64,000 bases of DNA from Pseudovibrio brasiliensis (GTDB taxonomy: Bacteria > Pseudomonadota > Alphaproteobacteria > Rhizobiales > Stappiaceae). Numbering within the stretch: the first letter of the stretch is position 1; each line of letters begins with the position of its first letter. The translations under genes were made by a program, and so were the position numbers. Below the pieces are notes generated by a model, which had not been told where the DNA came from, made no database searches, and saw only the letters and a program-made list of their open reading frames with translations. Below, piece by piece: positions 30,026 to 39,658 of the stretch. The stretch spans positions 248,001 to 312,000 of the forward strand of contig NZ_CP074127.1 of assembly GCF_018282095.1 (NCBI RefSeq). Reading direction: 5' to 3'.

Positions 30026-31081
30026 TTAGCTGATTGCTGTCCCGTTGACTGAAGAGAAGAACCTGAGCTGATTGAGGTCGATGCTCAGTCCGATTTCATC
30101 CTGCGCGATCGTTGCCCAGGGCAATCGAGCTGTGACAACTTCATTTGCCATATCGAAGGTCAAGAAAAGATCTGCACCAGTATGCTCAACAATACGGGGC
30201 TTCACAGTTAGCTGTTGGCCAAGTGAGAAAACTTCTGGTCGTATCCCAATTTTTGCCCTCCCATTTTTCTGGGCTTCTAATGGTACTTGTATGCCCTCAA
30301 TAACTTGATCATCTGGAAATTGAATGGAGTTGCCATCAACCTTAACATCGATCAGGTTCATTGGTGGCGCACCCATGAAGTCCGCAACAAACGTGTTGGC
30401 TGGATGGCGATAGATCTCATCAGGTGTCCCAACCTGTTGAATTACCCCATCCTTCATCACGACGATGTTGGTTGCCATTGTCATGGCCTCTATTTGATCG
30501 TGAGTGACGTAAACAATTGTCGTGCCAGTCTTTGCATGCATTTGTTTGATTTCTGCACGCATCTCCATCCTTAGTTTTGCATCTAAGTTGGACAGCGGTT
30601 CATCAAACAAAAAGAGTGCTGGCTCCCGAACCAAAGCACGTCCCATTGCAACGCGCTGACGTTGTCCGCCGGAAAGCTGTCCTGGGCGACGGTCTAGAAG
30701 GTGTTCTATTTGAAGCAAAGTAGCGACGCGCAGGACCTGAGTATTAATTTCTTCTTTTGGAACTGATCGGATCTTCATCCCGAACTCGATGTTCTCTCGA
30801 ATACTCATGGTTGGGTAAAGCGCGTAGCTTTGAAAGACCATAGCGATATCGCGCTCTCTCGGAGACAATGCAACGACATCTCGGCCGGAAATTTCTAAGA
30901 TGCCGGAGGAAATCTCTTCCAGACCTGCAATACAGTTTAACAGGGTGGATTTTCCGCAGCCTGACGGTCCGACAAGGACCAGAAAATCCCCCTTATTGAT
31001 AGAGACGCTTACATCTTTGAGTACATGGGTTTCACCAAAGGACTTATTCAAGTTTTTGATGTTTAGTGCTTTGGTTGCCAT
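30026..31081 (-). CDS. malK: Maltose/maltodextrin ABC transporter ATPase
   Basis: 351 residues of the CUT1/MalK ATPase class. Walker A GPSGCGKST (about residues 38-46), Q-loop MVFQSYALYP, signature LSGGQRQRVAMGRAL, Walker B LFLFDEPLSNLDAKLR and switch His in VTHDQ, then the regulatory OB-fold domain with IGIRPEVF. It powers the MalFG permease encoded by the divergent operon. ATG 31081 has GAGAGGA upstream and lies inside the end of the LacI-family gene (19-base overlap), so the two are translationally coupled. Other sugar importers may share it, as MalK-type ATPases are promiscuous. Confidence 0.92.
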   Translation of the reverse strand: MATKALNIKNLNKSFGETHVLKDVSVSINKGDFLVLVGPSGCGKSTLLNCIAGLEEISSGILEISGRDVVALSPRERDIAMVFQSYALYPTMSIRENIEFGMKIRSVPKEEINTQVLRVATLLQIEHLLDRRPGQLSGGQRQRVAMGRALVREPALFLFDEPLSNLDAKLRMEMRAEIKQMHAKTGTTIVYVTHDQIEAMTMATNIVVMKDGVIQQVGTPDEIYRHPANTFVADFMGAPPMNLIDVKVDGNSIQFPDDQVIEGIQVPLEAQKNGRAKIGIRPEVFSLGQQLTVKPRIVEHTGADLFLTFDMANEVVTARLPWATIAQDEIGLSIDLNQLRFFSSVNGTAIS

Positions 31082-32118
31082 GGTATCCTCTCAGACTCTT
31101 GCAACATCTTGGTTGAATCCCGAACGATCAGTTCCGCTCTTTGTCTAATTTGAAGGTCTTTGATTGGCGTCCCATCCAAAAGATCGCAGAGAATGCGTGC
31201 GAGTGGACCGCATGCATCACGAAATGGGGCGCGGGTTACCGACAATGTTGGGTTGAAGTTGATTGAGCGAAACTGTGGGATGGCATCATCGTGAGCAAGA
31301 ACAGAGACATCCTGCGGGATAGACAAGCCTATGTCTTTTGCCGCTCGATACACTCCAACCGCAATCGGTGTTGTTGCACACAAAATAGCGGTTGGGCGTG
31401 GGTCACTTCGCTCAGTCAGCAAGGCCAGACTTGCGGCATAGCCATAATTTTCATCGCCGCTACCGTATTGTAAGGCAAACTCCGGTGGCGTTATGCCCCG
31501 TTGTTTCATTACTTCTAGGTAGCCTTCTGCACGTGCTTTTGCATAAGCATGGTTTTGTGGCCCATTCAGAAATGCTATCCGCCGATGCCCCAAATCCGCT
31601 AAGAGATTAGTTCCATCAATGGCAACAGATTTGTTGTCGATGTCAAAGAAGGCGTAGGATGCATCAGAAGTTGCCCCGTGGACGACAAATGGGATTTTTT
31701 GCTCTTCCAAAAATGCGATGCGCGGGTCGTTCTCTTCTGGAGCATTCAGGATAAACCCATCGAGTGTGTTCTTTGAAACGAACCTGCGGTAAGGCGCTAC
31801 AGGGTCAGTCGCCGTTGCTGCATGAAAAACAAGATCGACATCACGATCGGCCAGATGATCGGATAGTCCTGCCATGATTTCATAAAATCCAGCCGCTGAT
31901 GTTTGTGCAGGTCCAAGAGATAATATCATCCCAACCATACCAGAACGCCCTGAGACTAGTTTTTGAGCAATCTGGTTTGGCTTGTAGCCAAGAGTAGCTG
32001 CGGTTTCCTGAACCAGCTTTCGCGTTTCGGCGCGCACCTCTGGGAAGCCGTTCAAAGCGCGAGAGACGGTCGCTGGAGATATTCCCAGTTCCTTTGCGAT
32101 GTCTTTGATCGTTGCCAT
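31063..32118 (-). CDS. LacI-family transcriptional regulator (maltose-type)
   Basis: 351 residues from ATG 32118 (the open frame to 32136 runs into an operator, arguing for the shorter form). The HTH is MATIKDIAKELGISPATVSRALNG with the following hinge-helix region GYKPNQIAQKLVSG, then a periplasmic-binding-protein-like sensor domain (GMILSLGP; GFILNAPEEND; AILCATTPIAVG; SVLAHDD). It probably represses the two flanking maltodextrin operons in the absence of an alpha-glucoside ligand, as AglR/MalI-type regulators do. Three matching AAAACG-type palindromes lie at its own promoter, the glucosidase promoter and lamB. Confidence 0.85.
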   Translation of the reverse strand: MATIKDIAKELGISPATVSRALNGFPEVRAETRKLVQETAATLGYKPNQIAQKLVSGRSGMVGMILSLGPAQTSAAGFYEIMAGLSDHLADRDVDLVFHAATATDPVAPYRRFVSKNTLDGFILNAPEENDPRIAFLEEQKIPFVVHGATSDASYAFFDIDNKSVAIDGTNLLADLGHRRIAFLNGPQNHAYAKARAEGYLEVMKQRGITPPEFALQYGSGDENYGYAASLALLTERSDPRPTAILCATTPIAVGVYRAAKDIGLSIPQDVSVLAHDDAIPQFRSINFNPTLSVTRAPFRDACGPLARILCDLLDGTPIKDLQIRQRAELIVRDSTKMLQESERIPWQPKH

Positions 32119-32134
32119 GTCTCGAATCCTTTTC

Positions 32135-32144
32135 AAAACGTTTT
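32135..32144. promoter_or_regulatory. LacI-type operator at the regulator promoter
   Basis: A perfect 10-base palindrome AAAACGTTTT, extended to TTTCAAAACG and TTTTAAA on its flanks, 17 bases upstream of the ATG at 32118. It suits autoregulation. Confidence 0.65.
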
Positions 32145-32233
32145 AAACTGAATCTTGCATTTGTAAAATAGAAAATGAGGAGAGAACAAAATGCCTCAGC
32201 TTATATGCAGGCAAACTACCTACCTTCTTGACT

Positions 32234-32244
32234 CAAAACGTTTG
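32234..32244. promoter_or_regulatory. LacI-type operator at the aglA-malEFG promoter
   Basis: CAAAACGTTTG, a perfect palindrome around CG, directly abuts a TTGACT -35-like box (32228-32233), so repressor binding would block polymerase. A -10 box could not be placed with confidence (TATTTA at 32250 is weak). Confidence 0.6.
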
Positions 32245-32311
32245 CATAGTATTTAAATATGCTAGGTTTTGATGCTGTGAACAGCTAACACGCATGCAAC
32301 GCGGAGTAGTC

Positions 32312-33940
32312 ATGAACGAGAATTGGTGGCGGAATGCCATTATCTATCAAGTGTATCCACGCTCTTTTCAGGATACAAATGGGGATGGCATTGGCGATCT
32401 GAAGGGGATTACTTCTCGGTTAGATCACATCGCATCGCTTGGTGTTGATGCTGTCTGGCTTAGCCCAATCTTCACTTCTCCTATGGCCGATATGGGGTAT
32501 GACGTCAGCGACTATTACGACATCGATCCGCTGTTTGGAACACTGCAAGACTTTGATGACTTTGTGACCCGCAGTCATGAACTGGGACTGAAAGTTATCA
32601 TTGATCAGGTTCTATCTCATAGTTCCAGTAAACACTCATGGTTTGAAGAAAGCAGAGCTAGCCGAGCGAGCTCCAAAGCCGACTGGTATGTCTGGGCAGA
32701 TGCTCAACCAGATGGAATGCCGCCAAACAATTGGTTGTCTGTGTTTGGAGGGTCTGCATGGGAATGGGAACCACGCAGAAAGCAATACTACCTGCATAAC
32801 TTTCTTGCAGATCAACCAGACCTGAATCTGCATAACGAAGAGGTGCAGGAAGCATTGCTCCGCGTTCTGAGATTTTGGTTAGAGCGCGGCGTTGATGGGT
32901 TCCGACTTGATACAGTCAATTACTATTACCACGATCAGCAACTGCGGAGTAATCCTGCGAGCATACGTGCAGACCGTGAGGCCCTGCCTGATGTTTATGG
33001 TCGACAGGAGCACATTTTCTCAAAGAACCGGCCTGAGAATATCGACTTTCTGAAGAAGCTTCGCACTCTCACTGATGAGTTTGAAGGACGCATGATGGTC
33101 GGGGAAATCGGTGACGGTGGTGATGCGGCAACTAAGTTGATGGCTGAATACACCAAGGGTTCAGATCGTTTGCACCTTTGTTACTCTTTTGAGTTGCTAT
33201 CACCCAACTATACTGCCTCACACTTCAGAAATGCGCTCGAGTCTTATCGGTTGGCTGCTCCGGATGGAACAGCATGCTGGAGCTTTTCTAACCACGACGT
33301 TCCACGCCACGTCACTCGCTGGGAAGAGAATGCTGGTTCAAGTAAAGAGTTGGCTAAGCAGACAGTTGCAATGCTTATGTCCTTTGAAGGCTCTATTGGC
33401 ATTTATCAGGGCGAAGAACTCGGGCAGCAGGATACTGAACTTAACTACGATGAGCTGACAGATGCACAGGCCATACGCTTTTGGCCAGCAGTTAAGGGTC
33501 GTGACGGTTGCCGTACACCGATGGTCTGGGAGGCCACTAAGCAACATGGTGGGTTCTCCTCCGCGAAACCTTGGCTGCCCGTGAAGGATCCTCAGCTTGT
33601 AAGAGCTGTTGATGCTGCAGAGGCTTCCAATGACAGCGTCTTGCATTCCTATCGTAGCACTATTGAGTTTAGAAAAAACAATGACGCGCTTTTGACAGGT
33701 TCTACCGCGTTCCTTGATCTGCCGGAACCAATTCTGGCCTTTCACAGAATGACCAAAGATCAAAAGCTGACTTGCGTCTTCAATCTGTCCGAGACCGCAA
33801 GAGAATTGAGAGTAGAGGGCGCAGTGAGCTTATCCGGGCCATCCAGCGCAACCCTGCACAATCAAATACTGACCCTTAATCCAAACGGATTTGCTTACCT
33901 GATTTCTAATCAGTTGGAAGGACTCGAGCTGATTTCATAG
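32312..33940 (+). CDS. aglA: GH13 alpha-glucosidase
   Basis: 542 residues from ATG 32312 (GGAG five bases upstream; ATG 32294 is possible). The start WWRNAIIYQVYPRSFQDTNGDG is that of GH13 alpha-glucosidase/oligo-1,6-glucosidase. The nucleophile is D200 (GVDGFRLDTVN), the acid/base E265 (MVGEIGD) and the transition-state Asp D329 (SFSNHDVPRH). The DTNGDGIGD loop is a typical calcium-site motif. No signal peptide is present, so it works in the cytoplasm on maltose, maltodextrin or sucrose-type sugars imported by MalEFGK. It opens the operon to malE. Confidence 0.88.
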   Translation: MNENWWRNAIIYQVYPRSFQDTNGDGIGDLKGITSRLDHIASLGVDAVWLSPIFTSPMADMGYDVSDYYDIDPLFGTLQDFDDFVTRSHELGLKVIIDQVLSHSSSKHSWFEESRASRASSKADWYVWADAQPDGMPPNNWLSVFGGSAWEWEPRRKQYYLHNFLADQPDLNLHNEEVQEALLRVLRFWLERGVDGFRLDTVNYYYHDQQLRSNPASIRADREALPDVYGRQEHIFSKNRPENIDFLKKLRTLTDEFEGRMMVGEIGDGGDAATKLMAEYTKGSDRLHLCYSFELLSPNYTASHFRNALESYRLAAPDGTACWSFSNHDVPRHVTRWEENAGSSKELAKQTVAMLMSFEGSIGIYQGEELGQQDTELNYDELTDAQAIRFWPAVKGRDGCRTPMVWEATKQHGGFSSAKPWLPVKDPQLVRAVDAAEASNDSVLHSYRSTIEFRKNNDALLTGSTAFLDLPEPILAFHRMTKDQKLTCVFNLSETARELRVEGAVSLSGPSSATLHNQILTLNPNGFAYLISNQLEGLELIS

Positions 33941-33974
33941 GGCATTACAACGCGTTTCTAATTGGGAGGACGCT

Positions 33975-35144
33975 ATGAAAATACTAAGAACCACACTTGT
34001 TGCAGCTATGCTTGCCACAACATCTTCAGTTGCCATGGCAGCTGTTGAAGGTGAACTGCTTATTTGGATTGGAGCTGACAAGGATATAAAGCAGTTAGAG
34101 GCGGTTGCGGCCAGATTTACCGAGGAGTTGGGAGTTCCTACAAAGGTAGAGCTGGTTGACCCAGAGTTGCCAGACAAGTTCCAACGTGCGGCTTCAACCG
34201 GTGATGGGCCAGACCTGGTGATGTGGGCCCATGATCGCTTTGGTGAATGGGCTGCCAGTGGCCTTCTGCAACCAGTTGAACCAACATCGGAGTTTATGGC
34301 AGGCGTCCTACCAACCGCGTGGGATGCGGTGAGCTTTAACGGTAAGGTGTGGGGATATCCGATTGCGATTGAAGCGATAGGTCTGGTCTACAATAAGGGC
34401 CTGATTTCAAAACCTCCTTCAGACTTTTCCGAGCTTGCACATTTGGAACTACCTGATGGTGTAAAACCTATCCTCTGGGATTACACCAACACCTACTTCA
34501 CGATGCCAATGCTAATGGCAAATGGAGGCTACTCATTTAAAAAAGTCGATGGTGTTTACAACGGCAAAGAGACTGGCGTGAGCAATCAGGGTGCGATTGA
34601 AGGAGCGGAAGTGCTGGCGAAGCTCTTTACTGATGGCATCATGCCGGACGGTGTTGATTACGGTGTGATGGATGCTGCCATGGCCCGTGGTGAAGTGGCG
34701 ATGGTCATCAATGGACCGTGGAGCTGGAAAGCCTATGAAGAAGCAGGCCTGAATATAGGTGTCGCACCTATTCCACAAGTCAACGGAAAGATTTCACCTC
34801 CATTCATTGGTGTCTATTCGGTAGCTCTCAATAGTGCGTCTCCAAATGCTGACCTGGCAAGTGAGTTCATTGAGAACTACATGCTGACTGACGAAGGCCT
34901 TGCTGTATGGAACAAGAACCGCGCTCTTGGTGCGCTCGCGGATATCTCAGCGAGTGAAGCATTGCACAGCGACAAAATCTCAGCCACTTTGAAGAACGCT
35001 TCAACCGGTGTCCCGATGCCGTCAAACCCTGAAATGGGTGCGTTTTGGGCGGCTATGGCACCGGCGCTTGGTAACATCACAACAGGCAAACAAACTCCAG
35101 AAGAAGCTCTTAAAGACGCGGCTTCCCGTATTCTTGGAGAATAA
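33975..35144 (+). CDS. malE: Maltose/maltodextrin-binding periplasmic protein
   Basis: 389 residues, signal peptide MKILRTTLVAAMLATTSSVAMA, no lipobox. The wording follows the enterobacterial MalE family closely: GPDLVMWAHDRFGEWAASGLL, VSFNGKVWGYPIAIEAIGLVYNK, GEVAMVINGPWSWKAYE, PPFIGVYSVALNSASPN and ENYMLTDEGLAVWNKNRALGA. It delivers maltose and maltodextrins to MalFG. GGGAGG precedes ATG 33975. It lies 34 bases after aglA and 69 bases before malF. The similarity to gammaproteobacterial MalE exceeds that expected of the AglE/ThuE systems usual in rhizobia. Confidence 0.88.
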   Translation: MKILRTTLVAAMLATTSSVAMAAVEGELLIWIGADKDIKQLEAVAARFTEELGVPTKVELVDPELPDKFQRAASTGDGPDLVMWAHDRFGEWAASGLLQPVEPTSEFMAGVLPTAWDAVSFNGKVWGYPIAIEAIGLVYNKGLISKPPSDFSELAHLELPDGVKPILWDYTNTYFTMPMLMANGGYSFKKVDGVYNGKETGVSNQGAIEGAEVLAKLFTDGIMPDGVDYGVMDAAMARGEVAMVINGPWSWKAYEEAGLNIGVAPIPQVNGKISPPFIGVYSVALNSASPNADLASEFIENYMLTDEGLAVWNKNRALGALADISASEALHSDKISATLKNASTGVPMPSNPEMGAFWAAMAPALGNITTGKQTPEEALKDAASRILGE

Positions 35145-35213
35145 GCAAGACTTTGTCGCACCGGGATACTCTCTCGGTGCGACGTAGTTTGATTGCAAAG
35201 AAAGTTGCCTCTG

Positions 35214-36770
35214 ATGACCTCTCTTAGCTCTGAAAACACAAACTCAATATCAGGCTTCAAATTGCGACGTCTTTTGCCTGTTGGTTTGTTGATCGCTGTT
35301 TTCACAACGCTGTTCTATTCGGCATTCCTTTTGTTTCTTGGAAACCAGCCAGTCGTCGGCCTTCTCGTGCTGGTTGTTGCCGTATGTTTTGGGATAGTGT
35401 TCTCAACCAAGCGGCTTTATGCGCATCGTTTCATTCTCCCAGGAATTGCTGCGGTGCTAATCTTTATTGCCTTCCCGGTTGGATACACTGTTTATCTCGG
35501 GTTCACGAACTTCAGTTCGTTTAACTTACTCAGCCATGAACGGGTCCGTGAAATCCACCTTGCCAAGAAAATAGTCGATAAGGAAACCTCGAGAGATTTT
35601 AGTGTATGGCAGCAAGGCGATACCTACCAACTTTACTTTGCGGGTAAAGAAGACGGCTACCTGAGTGAACCGTTCGAGAAAAATGTAACGCAGCACACCA
35701 TAAAAGCGGAAGCGGCTCCCATACCGAGCACCGAAAAGTTGAGCATGCGCGACACTATCAAGCTCCGCAAATCTCTTGGAGAGATTTCTATTCAACTGCC
35801 AGACGGTGTCATTCTCAAAAACTCAGGTCTAAGAAAGTTCGCTGCCCAGATGCCGGAGTTCCGTGAGACGCCTGAAGGAGTGCTCATCTCAAACTTAGAT
35901 GGTTCACGGTTATTTCCAAACTCTAAGATTGGATTTTACACCAATGAGATAACTGGGGAGCATGTCTCTCCAGGCTGGCGAGTTAACGTCGGGCTAGCCA
36001 ACTTTAAGCGGATCTTTCAGTCTGAGGGCATTCGTGCCCCCATGTTCTCTATCTTTCTCTGGACCTGCCTGTTCGCACTGCTTTCTGTTGGGTTGACGTT
36101 TATTTTAGGTTTGGCGCTGGCAGTTACTTTGCAATGGCCCCACCTTCGCGGCAAAGCAGTTTACCGCATTCTTTTAATACTTCCCTATGCAGTTCCAGCC
36201 TTCATTTCGATCCTGATTTTCCGCGGTCTGTTCAACCAGAATTTTGGTGAGATCAACATGATCCTGAATGCGCTCTTTGGCGTTCGTCCAAGTTGGATGA
36301 CAAATGGAGGCATGGCGAGAACGATGCTCGTGATTGTCAATGTCTGGCTCGGCTATCCTTATATGATGCTGCTCGCGATGGGCTTTTTGCAGTCTGTACC
36401 AGAAGATCACAAAAAGGCTGCAACACTTGAAGGAGCAAGTGCCCTTCTAATTTTCCGCAAAATTACATTTCCGCAAATTCTACCGCCGTTCCTTCCGCTT
36501 TTAGTCGCAAGCTTTGCCTTTAACTTCAACAATATCGTGCTTGTTCTTCTCCTGACACGCGGACTGCCAGATATTCCGGGCACGATCATTCCTGCAGGTC
36601 AAACGGATATTCTTGGATCGTTTACTTACCGTATCGCTTTCCAAAATGCCGGTCAGGAGTACGGCTTAGCAGGCGCAATCACACTTATCATCTTTGTTAT
36701 CGTTGCTGCATTGGCCTACGCTAATTTTGTTGCCATGCGTCGCCAAGCAGCTAAGAGGGCAGCGTCATGA
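35214..36770 (+). CDS. malF: Maltose ABC transporter permease
   Basis: 518 residues from ATG 35214, close to the 514 of the enteric MalF. Three N-terminal helices (LLPVGLLIAVFTTLFYSAFLLF onward) precede a large periplasmic P2-type loop of about 170 residues (roughly 95-275), a feature specific to MalF. Five more helices follow, with the EAA-type coupling loop KKAATLEGASALLIFRKITFP. It pairs with MalG to form the channel. The TTG at 35193 is in frame but lacks better support. The last four bases overlap malG (ATGA). Confidence 0.9.
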   Translation: MTSLSSENTNSISGFKLRRLLPVGLLIAVFTTLFYSAFLLFLGNQPVVGLLVLVVAVCFGIVFSTKRLYAHRFILPGIAAVLIFIAFPVGYTVYLGFTNFSSFNLLSHERVREIHLAKKIVDKETSRDFSVWQQGDTYQLYFAGKEDGYLSEPFEKNVTQHTIKAEAAPIPSTEKLSMRDTIKLRKSLGEISIQLPDGVILKNSGLRKFAAQMPEFRETPEGVLISNLDGSRLFPNSKIGFYTNEITGEHVSPGWRVNVGLANFKRIFQSEGIRAPMFSIFLWTCLFALLSVGLTFILGLALAVTLQWPHLRGKAVYRILLILPYAVPAFISILIFRGLFNQNFGEINMILNALFGVRPSWMTNGGMARTMLVIVNVWLGYPYMMLLAMGFLQSVPEDHKKAATLEGASALLIFRKITFPQILPPFLPLLVASFAFNFNNIVLVLLLTRGLPDIPGTIIPAGQTDILGSFTYRIAFQNAGQEYGLAGAITLIIFVIVAALAYANFVAMRRQAAKRAAS

Positions 36771-37657
36771 TCGTAGAGCATCCAAGAAGACTTCAGTTGC
36801 AGAAAATCTTTGCTCATGCATTCCTTTTGAGTTTTTTGGCTCTTATCCTCTTTCCCTTCTTAATGGTCATATCAATTAGCTTTCGTGAAGGGAACTTCAC
36901 AACAGGTTCGATCATTCCAGAAAGCTTGACGCTCGAACACTGGGCACTGGCGCTGGGGTTGGATTACACGCGAACAGATGGAACAGTGGTTGAGCCTGCA
37001 TTCCCTGTTTTGTTATGGATGTGGAACTCAATCAAAATCGGTTTGATCGCATCTATCGGCGTAGTCACTCTTTCTACGATCTCAGCTTACGCGTTCAGCC
37101 GCATTCGTTTCAGAGGTGCGGGGGTAATGCTGGACTCAATGCTGATCATCCAGATGTTTCCAACCACACTGGCTTTAGTAGCTCTCTTCGCAATCTTTGA
37201 TGGTCTCGGAGAAGTATCGCCTGTGCTCGGTATCGATAGTCATTGGTCGTTGGGCCTCGTGTATCTATCAGGCATCACACTACACGTTTGGACCATCAAG
37301 GGGTATTTCGATAATCTGGACCCAGCCATGGACAAGGCAGCGCAGGTTGACGGTGCTACACCATGGCAAACCTTCCGGTTCATCTTCCTGCCATTGGCAG
37401 TCCCAATCATCGCTGTCGTCTTTGTCCTGTCGTTCATTGGCATAATCAACGACTACCCCTTAGCATCAATTCTTCTACGCTCTGAGGAGAACCTGACTCT
37501 TGCTGTGGGATCGCGGCTGTACCTTAATGAGTTCAAATACCTCTGGGGAGACTTCGCCGCCGCTGCCATCTTATCAGGCTTCCCCATTACGTTAGTTTTT
37601 ATGATTGCGCAGAAGTACCTTGTAGCAGGCCTCAGCGATGGAGCGGTAAAGGGGTAG
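36767..37657 (+). CDS. malG: Maltose ABC transporter permease
   Basis: 296 residues, the same length as the enteric protein. It has six hydrophobic helices and a coupling motif (DKAAQVDGATPWQTFRFIFLPLAVP, the EAA loop). The first periplasmic loop between helices 1 and 2 carries LDYTRTDGTVVEPAFP, as in MalG. It overlaps malF by four bases and is the last gene of the operon. MalF, MalG, MalE and divergent MalK together form a complete importer. Confidence 0.9.
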   Translation: MIVEHPRRLQLQKIFAHAFLLSFLALILFPFLMVISISFREGNFTTGSIIPESLTLEHWALALGLDYTRTDGTVVEPAFPVLLWMWNSIKIGLIASIGVVTLSTISAYAFSRIRFRGAGVMLDSMLIIQMFPTTLALVALFAIFDGLGEVSPVLGIDSHWSLGLVYLSGITLHVWTIKGYFDNLDPAMDKAAQVDGATPWQTFRFIFLPLAVPIIAVVFVLSFIGIINDYPLASILLRSEENLTLAVGSRLYLNEFKYLWGDFAAAAILSGFPITLVFMIAQKYLVAGLSDGAVKG

Positions 37658-37822
37658 ATGGCCTAGTTAAAGACAAACAGCAGAAGGTGGCGAAATAGAC
37701 AATGGTTGAGGGTGAACTCTAGTTGCTGAGTTTGTGATGATCGTTGATTGCCAGCTTATAGTCGTCAGGCTGAGTTGGTTTAGATCCCACAAGAGCTAAT
37801 GAGAATTTTCGTAGTAGAAAAT

Positions 37823-38368
37823 CTACTTCCACTTGATGGAGCAGCCCATGCTTGGGATCTGATGCTCTGGACCGCGGCCAGTTTTAGCAACCTGACGCAT
37901 TGCATTGTGCAGCTCAGGTGTGCGGTTGGTTGGGTCGTTGAACCCGGCATCATCCAAACGGCCACGATACTGCAGCTCGCCCTTGTTGTTGAAGCCGAAG
38001 AAGTCTGGCGTGCACACCGCATCGTAAGCGCGGCCTATCTCTTGCGTTTCGTCCACCAGATACGGGAACTCAAAACCAAATTCTTTGGCAAACTTTTTCA
38101 TGAAGCGTGGTGCATCTGCAGGTACATAGCGGTAGTTGTTGGACATGACTGCCAAAACGCCAAAGCCTTCCGCTTTCAGCTGCTTGGTATCTTCTGCCAA
38201 ACGATCCGCAATAGCCTGCACATATGGGCAATGGTTGCAGATGAAGGCAATGAGCAGGCCATTTTCGCCAATGTGGTCAGACATGGTGAAGCTGGTGCCA
38301 TCGGCATCTTTGAGCGTGAATTCTGGTGCTTTCCAGCCAAAGTCACAGATTGGTGTGTTCAAAAGCAT
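37823..38368 (-). CDS. Thioredoxin-like/AhpC-TSA family protein
   Basis: 181 residues with a thioredoxin fold: FGWKAPEFTLKDADGTSF, LIAFICNHCPYVQAI, FGVLAVMSNN, YDAVCTPDFFGFN. The CNHC at the helix start gives a CxxC pair, and a further VCTPDFF Cys is typical of the HCPYV subgroup. It probably reduces thiol or peroxide substrates in the cytoplasm. ATG 38368 has GGGAGG six bases upstream. It stands alone, downstream and opposite of malG. The exact substrate is unknown. Confidence 0.75.
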   Translation of the reverse strand: MLLNTPICDFGWKAPEFTLKDADGTSFTMSDHIGENGLLIAFICNHCPYVQAIADRLAEDTKQLKAEGFGVLAVMSNNYRYVPADAPRFMKKFAKEFGFEFPYLVDETQEIGRAYDAVCTPDFFGFNNKGELQYRGRLDDAGFNDPTNRTPELHNAMRQVAKTGRGPEHQIPSMGCSIKWK

Positions 38369-38427
38369 GGGGGCCTCCCGATGTATCTAATGGAATGAGT
38401 GAGTGTATGCGGCCTTACATATGCAAA

Positions 38428-38451
38428 TGACGGGCTGCGCCGAGCCCGTCA
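38428..38451 (-). terminator. Hairpin after the MRJP-like gene
   Basis: TGACGGGCT (38428-38436) pairs with AGCCCGTCA (38443-38451), a perfect 9-bp stem with a 6-base loop, 22 bases past the stop of the minus-strand gene ending at 38474. The T run is short (TTT). Confidence 0.6.
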
Positions 38452-38473
38452 GTCACATCAGTGTTTGTGCCGC

Positions 38474-39568
38474 TTATTTGCCCGGTACCGGGAAGCGCAT
38501 TAGGTAGAACGGAGCCTTTGCACCATTGACGCCCTGATTGAAGGCCGGGTGCTTGTGAAGCTGGTTTTGAGTGACATAAACATAGCCATCTTTGGCTACA
38601 TCAAAACCATCTGGCCAGGAAAGGCGCTCGTCTTTGATAAGGACTTCGTACTTGCCAGCGGTAGTCAGGCCAATGGCTGAGTTTTCGATATCAGATACGA
38701 TCAAGCCACCATTTGGGTTGAAGGTCATGCCGTCGCTTGGTTTTTTCGGACCGTACTCTTCGATGGAACCAGCCAGATCAGTTGCTTTAACAGACGCATC
38801 GGCCAATTTCGCAGCTGGAATGCGGAAGATCTGTTCACCGTTCACAGCACCGAAGTAGACCCATTCGCTGTCATCAGAAATAGCAATCGGGTTCAGACCA
38901 AAGCGCAATTTGTTGAGAGAGCCATCTTCGCCTTTGGCTGCCATCAGACCACCATCAATCACTACATCACGGTCTGGAGAGATGAACTGCTCAGCAGCTT
39001 CCAGCAGGCGGCGGGCTTCACCGGTTTTCAGGTCCACAACCACGATAGCTGGCTTGGACGGACCTGCCAGATTGCCGAGGGTCATGTCTGCGATGTAGAT
39101 CTGACCGCGCTTTTCATCAATGGCAAAGTCCTGAAGGAAGGAGTTTGCAGCCAGAGCGGATTTGTCGATCTGCAGATCAGCGTGCAGGCTGTTGGTCTCT
39201 GAGTTCCAGCCCAGTAGGCGCGGTGCAGAGGCTTCGCTACCCATATCCAGCATCCAGACAACGCCATTGGAATCGGTGTCGATGCCGATTACTGCGGAGA
39301 GGCCCAGTTCACCAGCTTCTGGACCATCTGCCCAGTCCTGCGTTGGAAATGGTGCTTTGCTGCCGTCTTTCAGCACTTCAACCACTTTCAGCGCCGGGCC
39401 ATCCAATGGCTGCATGCTCACAATCATTCGGCCATTCGGAGTTACGGTGATGTTGCCCGGGCGGGTTTCGGTAAAGCTTGCGACTTCTTCCAGCTGAAGC
39501 GGCTCACCAGCCACCGCTGCCAGAGAAATAAGAGAAAGTGCAGATGCTGCGAGCACAGATTTCAGCAT
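38474..39568 (-). CDS. Secreted yellow/major-royal-jelly-type beta-propeller
   Basis: 364 residues from ATG 39568, a start that gives a clean signal peptide (MLKSVLAASALSLISLAAVAGEP). The mature part has propeller-blade patterns of the MRJP/yellow family: RPGNITVTPNGRMIVS, GIDTDSNGVVWMLDMG, FAIDEKRGQIYIADM, IVVVDLKTGEARRLL, LNPIAISDDSEWVYFG and SDGMTFNPNGGLIVSD. Members are related to SMP-30/lactonases and act outside the cytoplasm; the activity is uncertain. It is divergent from a LysR-type gene 90 bases away that may regulate it. Confidence 0.75.
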   Translation of the reverse strand: MLKSVLAASALSLISLAAVAGEPLQLEEVASFTETRPGNITVTPNGRMIVSMQPLDGPALKVVEVLKDGSKAPFPTQDWADGPEAGELGLSAVIGIDTDSNGVVWMLDMGSEASAPRLLGWNSETNSLHADLQIDKSALAANSFLQDFAIDEKRGQIYIADMTLGNLAGPSKPAIVVVDLKTGEARRLLEAAEQFISPDRDVVIDGGLMAAKGEDGSLNKLRFGLNPIAISDDSEWVYFGAVNGEQIFRIPAAKLADASVKATDLAGSIEEYGPKKPSDGMTFNPNGGLIVSDIENSAIGLTTAGKYEVLIKDERLSWPDGFDVAKDGYVYVTQNQLHKHPAFNQGVNGAKAPFYLMRFPVPGK

Positions 39569-39658
39569 GAATAAAAATTCCTTATTGATTGTTGATGTTC
39601 TATGAGACATATGGCTAAATACGAATAATTTGTAAAACTAGAAAAATAAATAGGTTCT

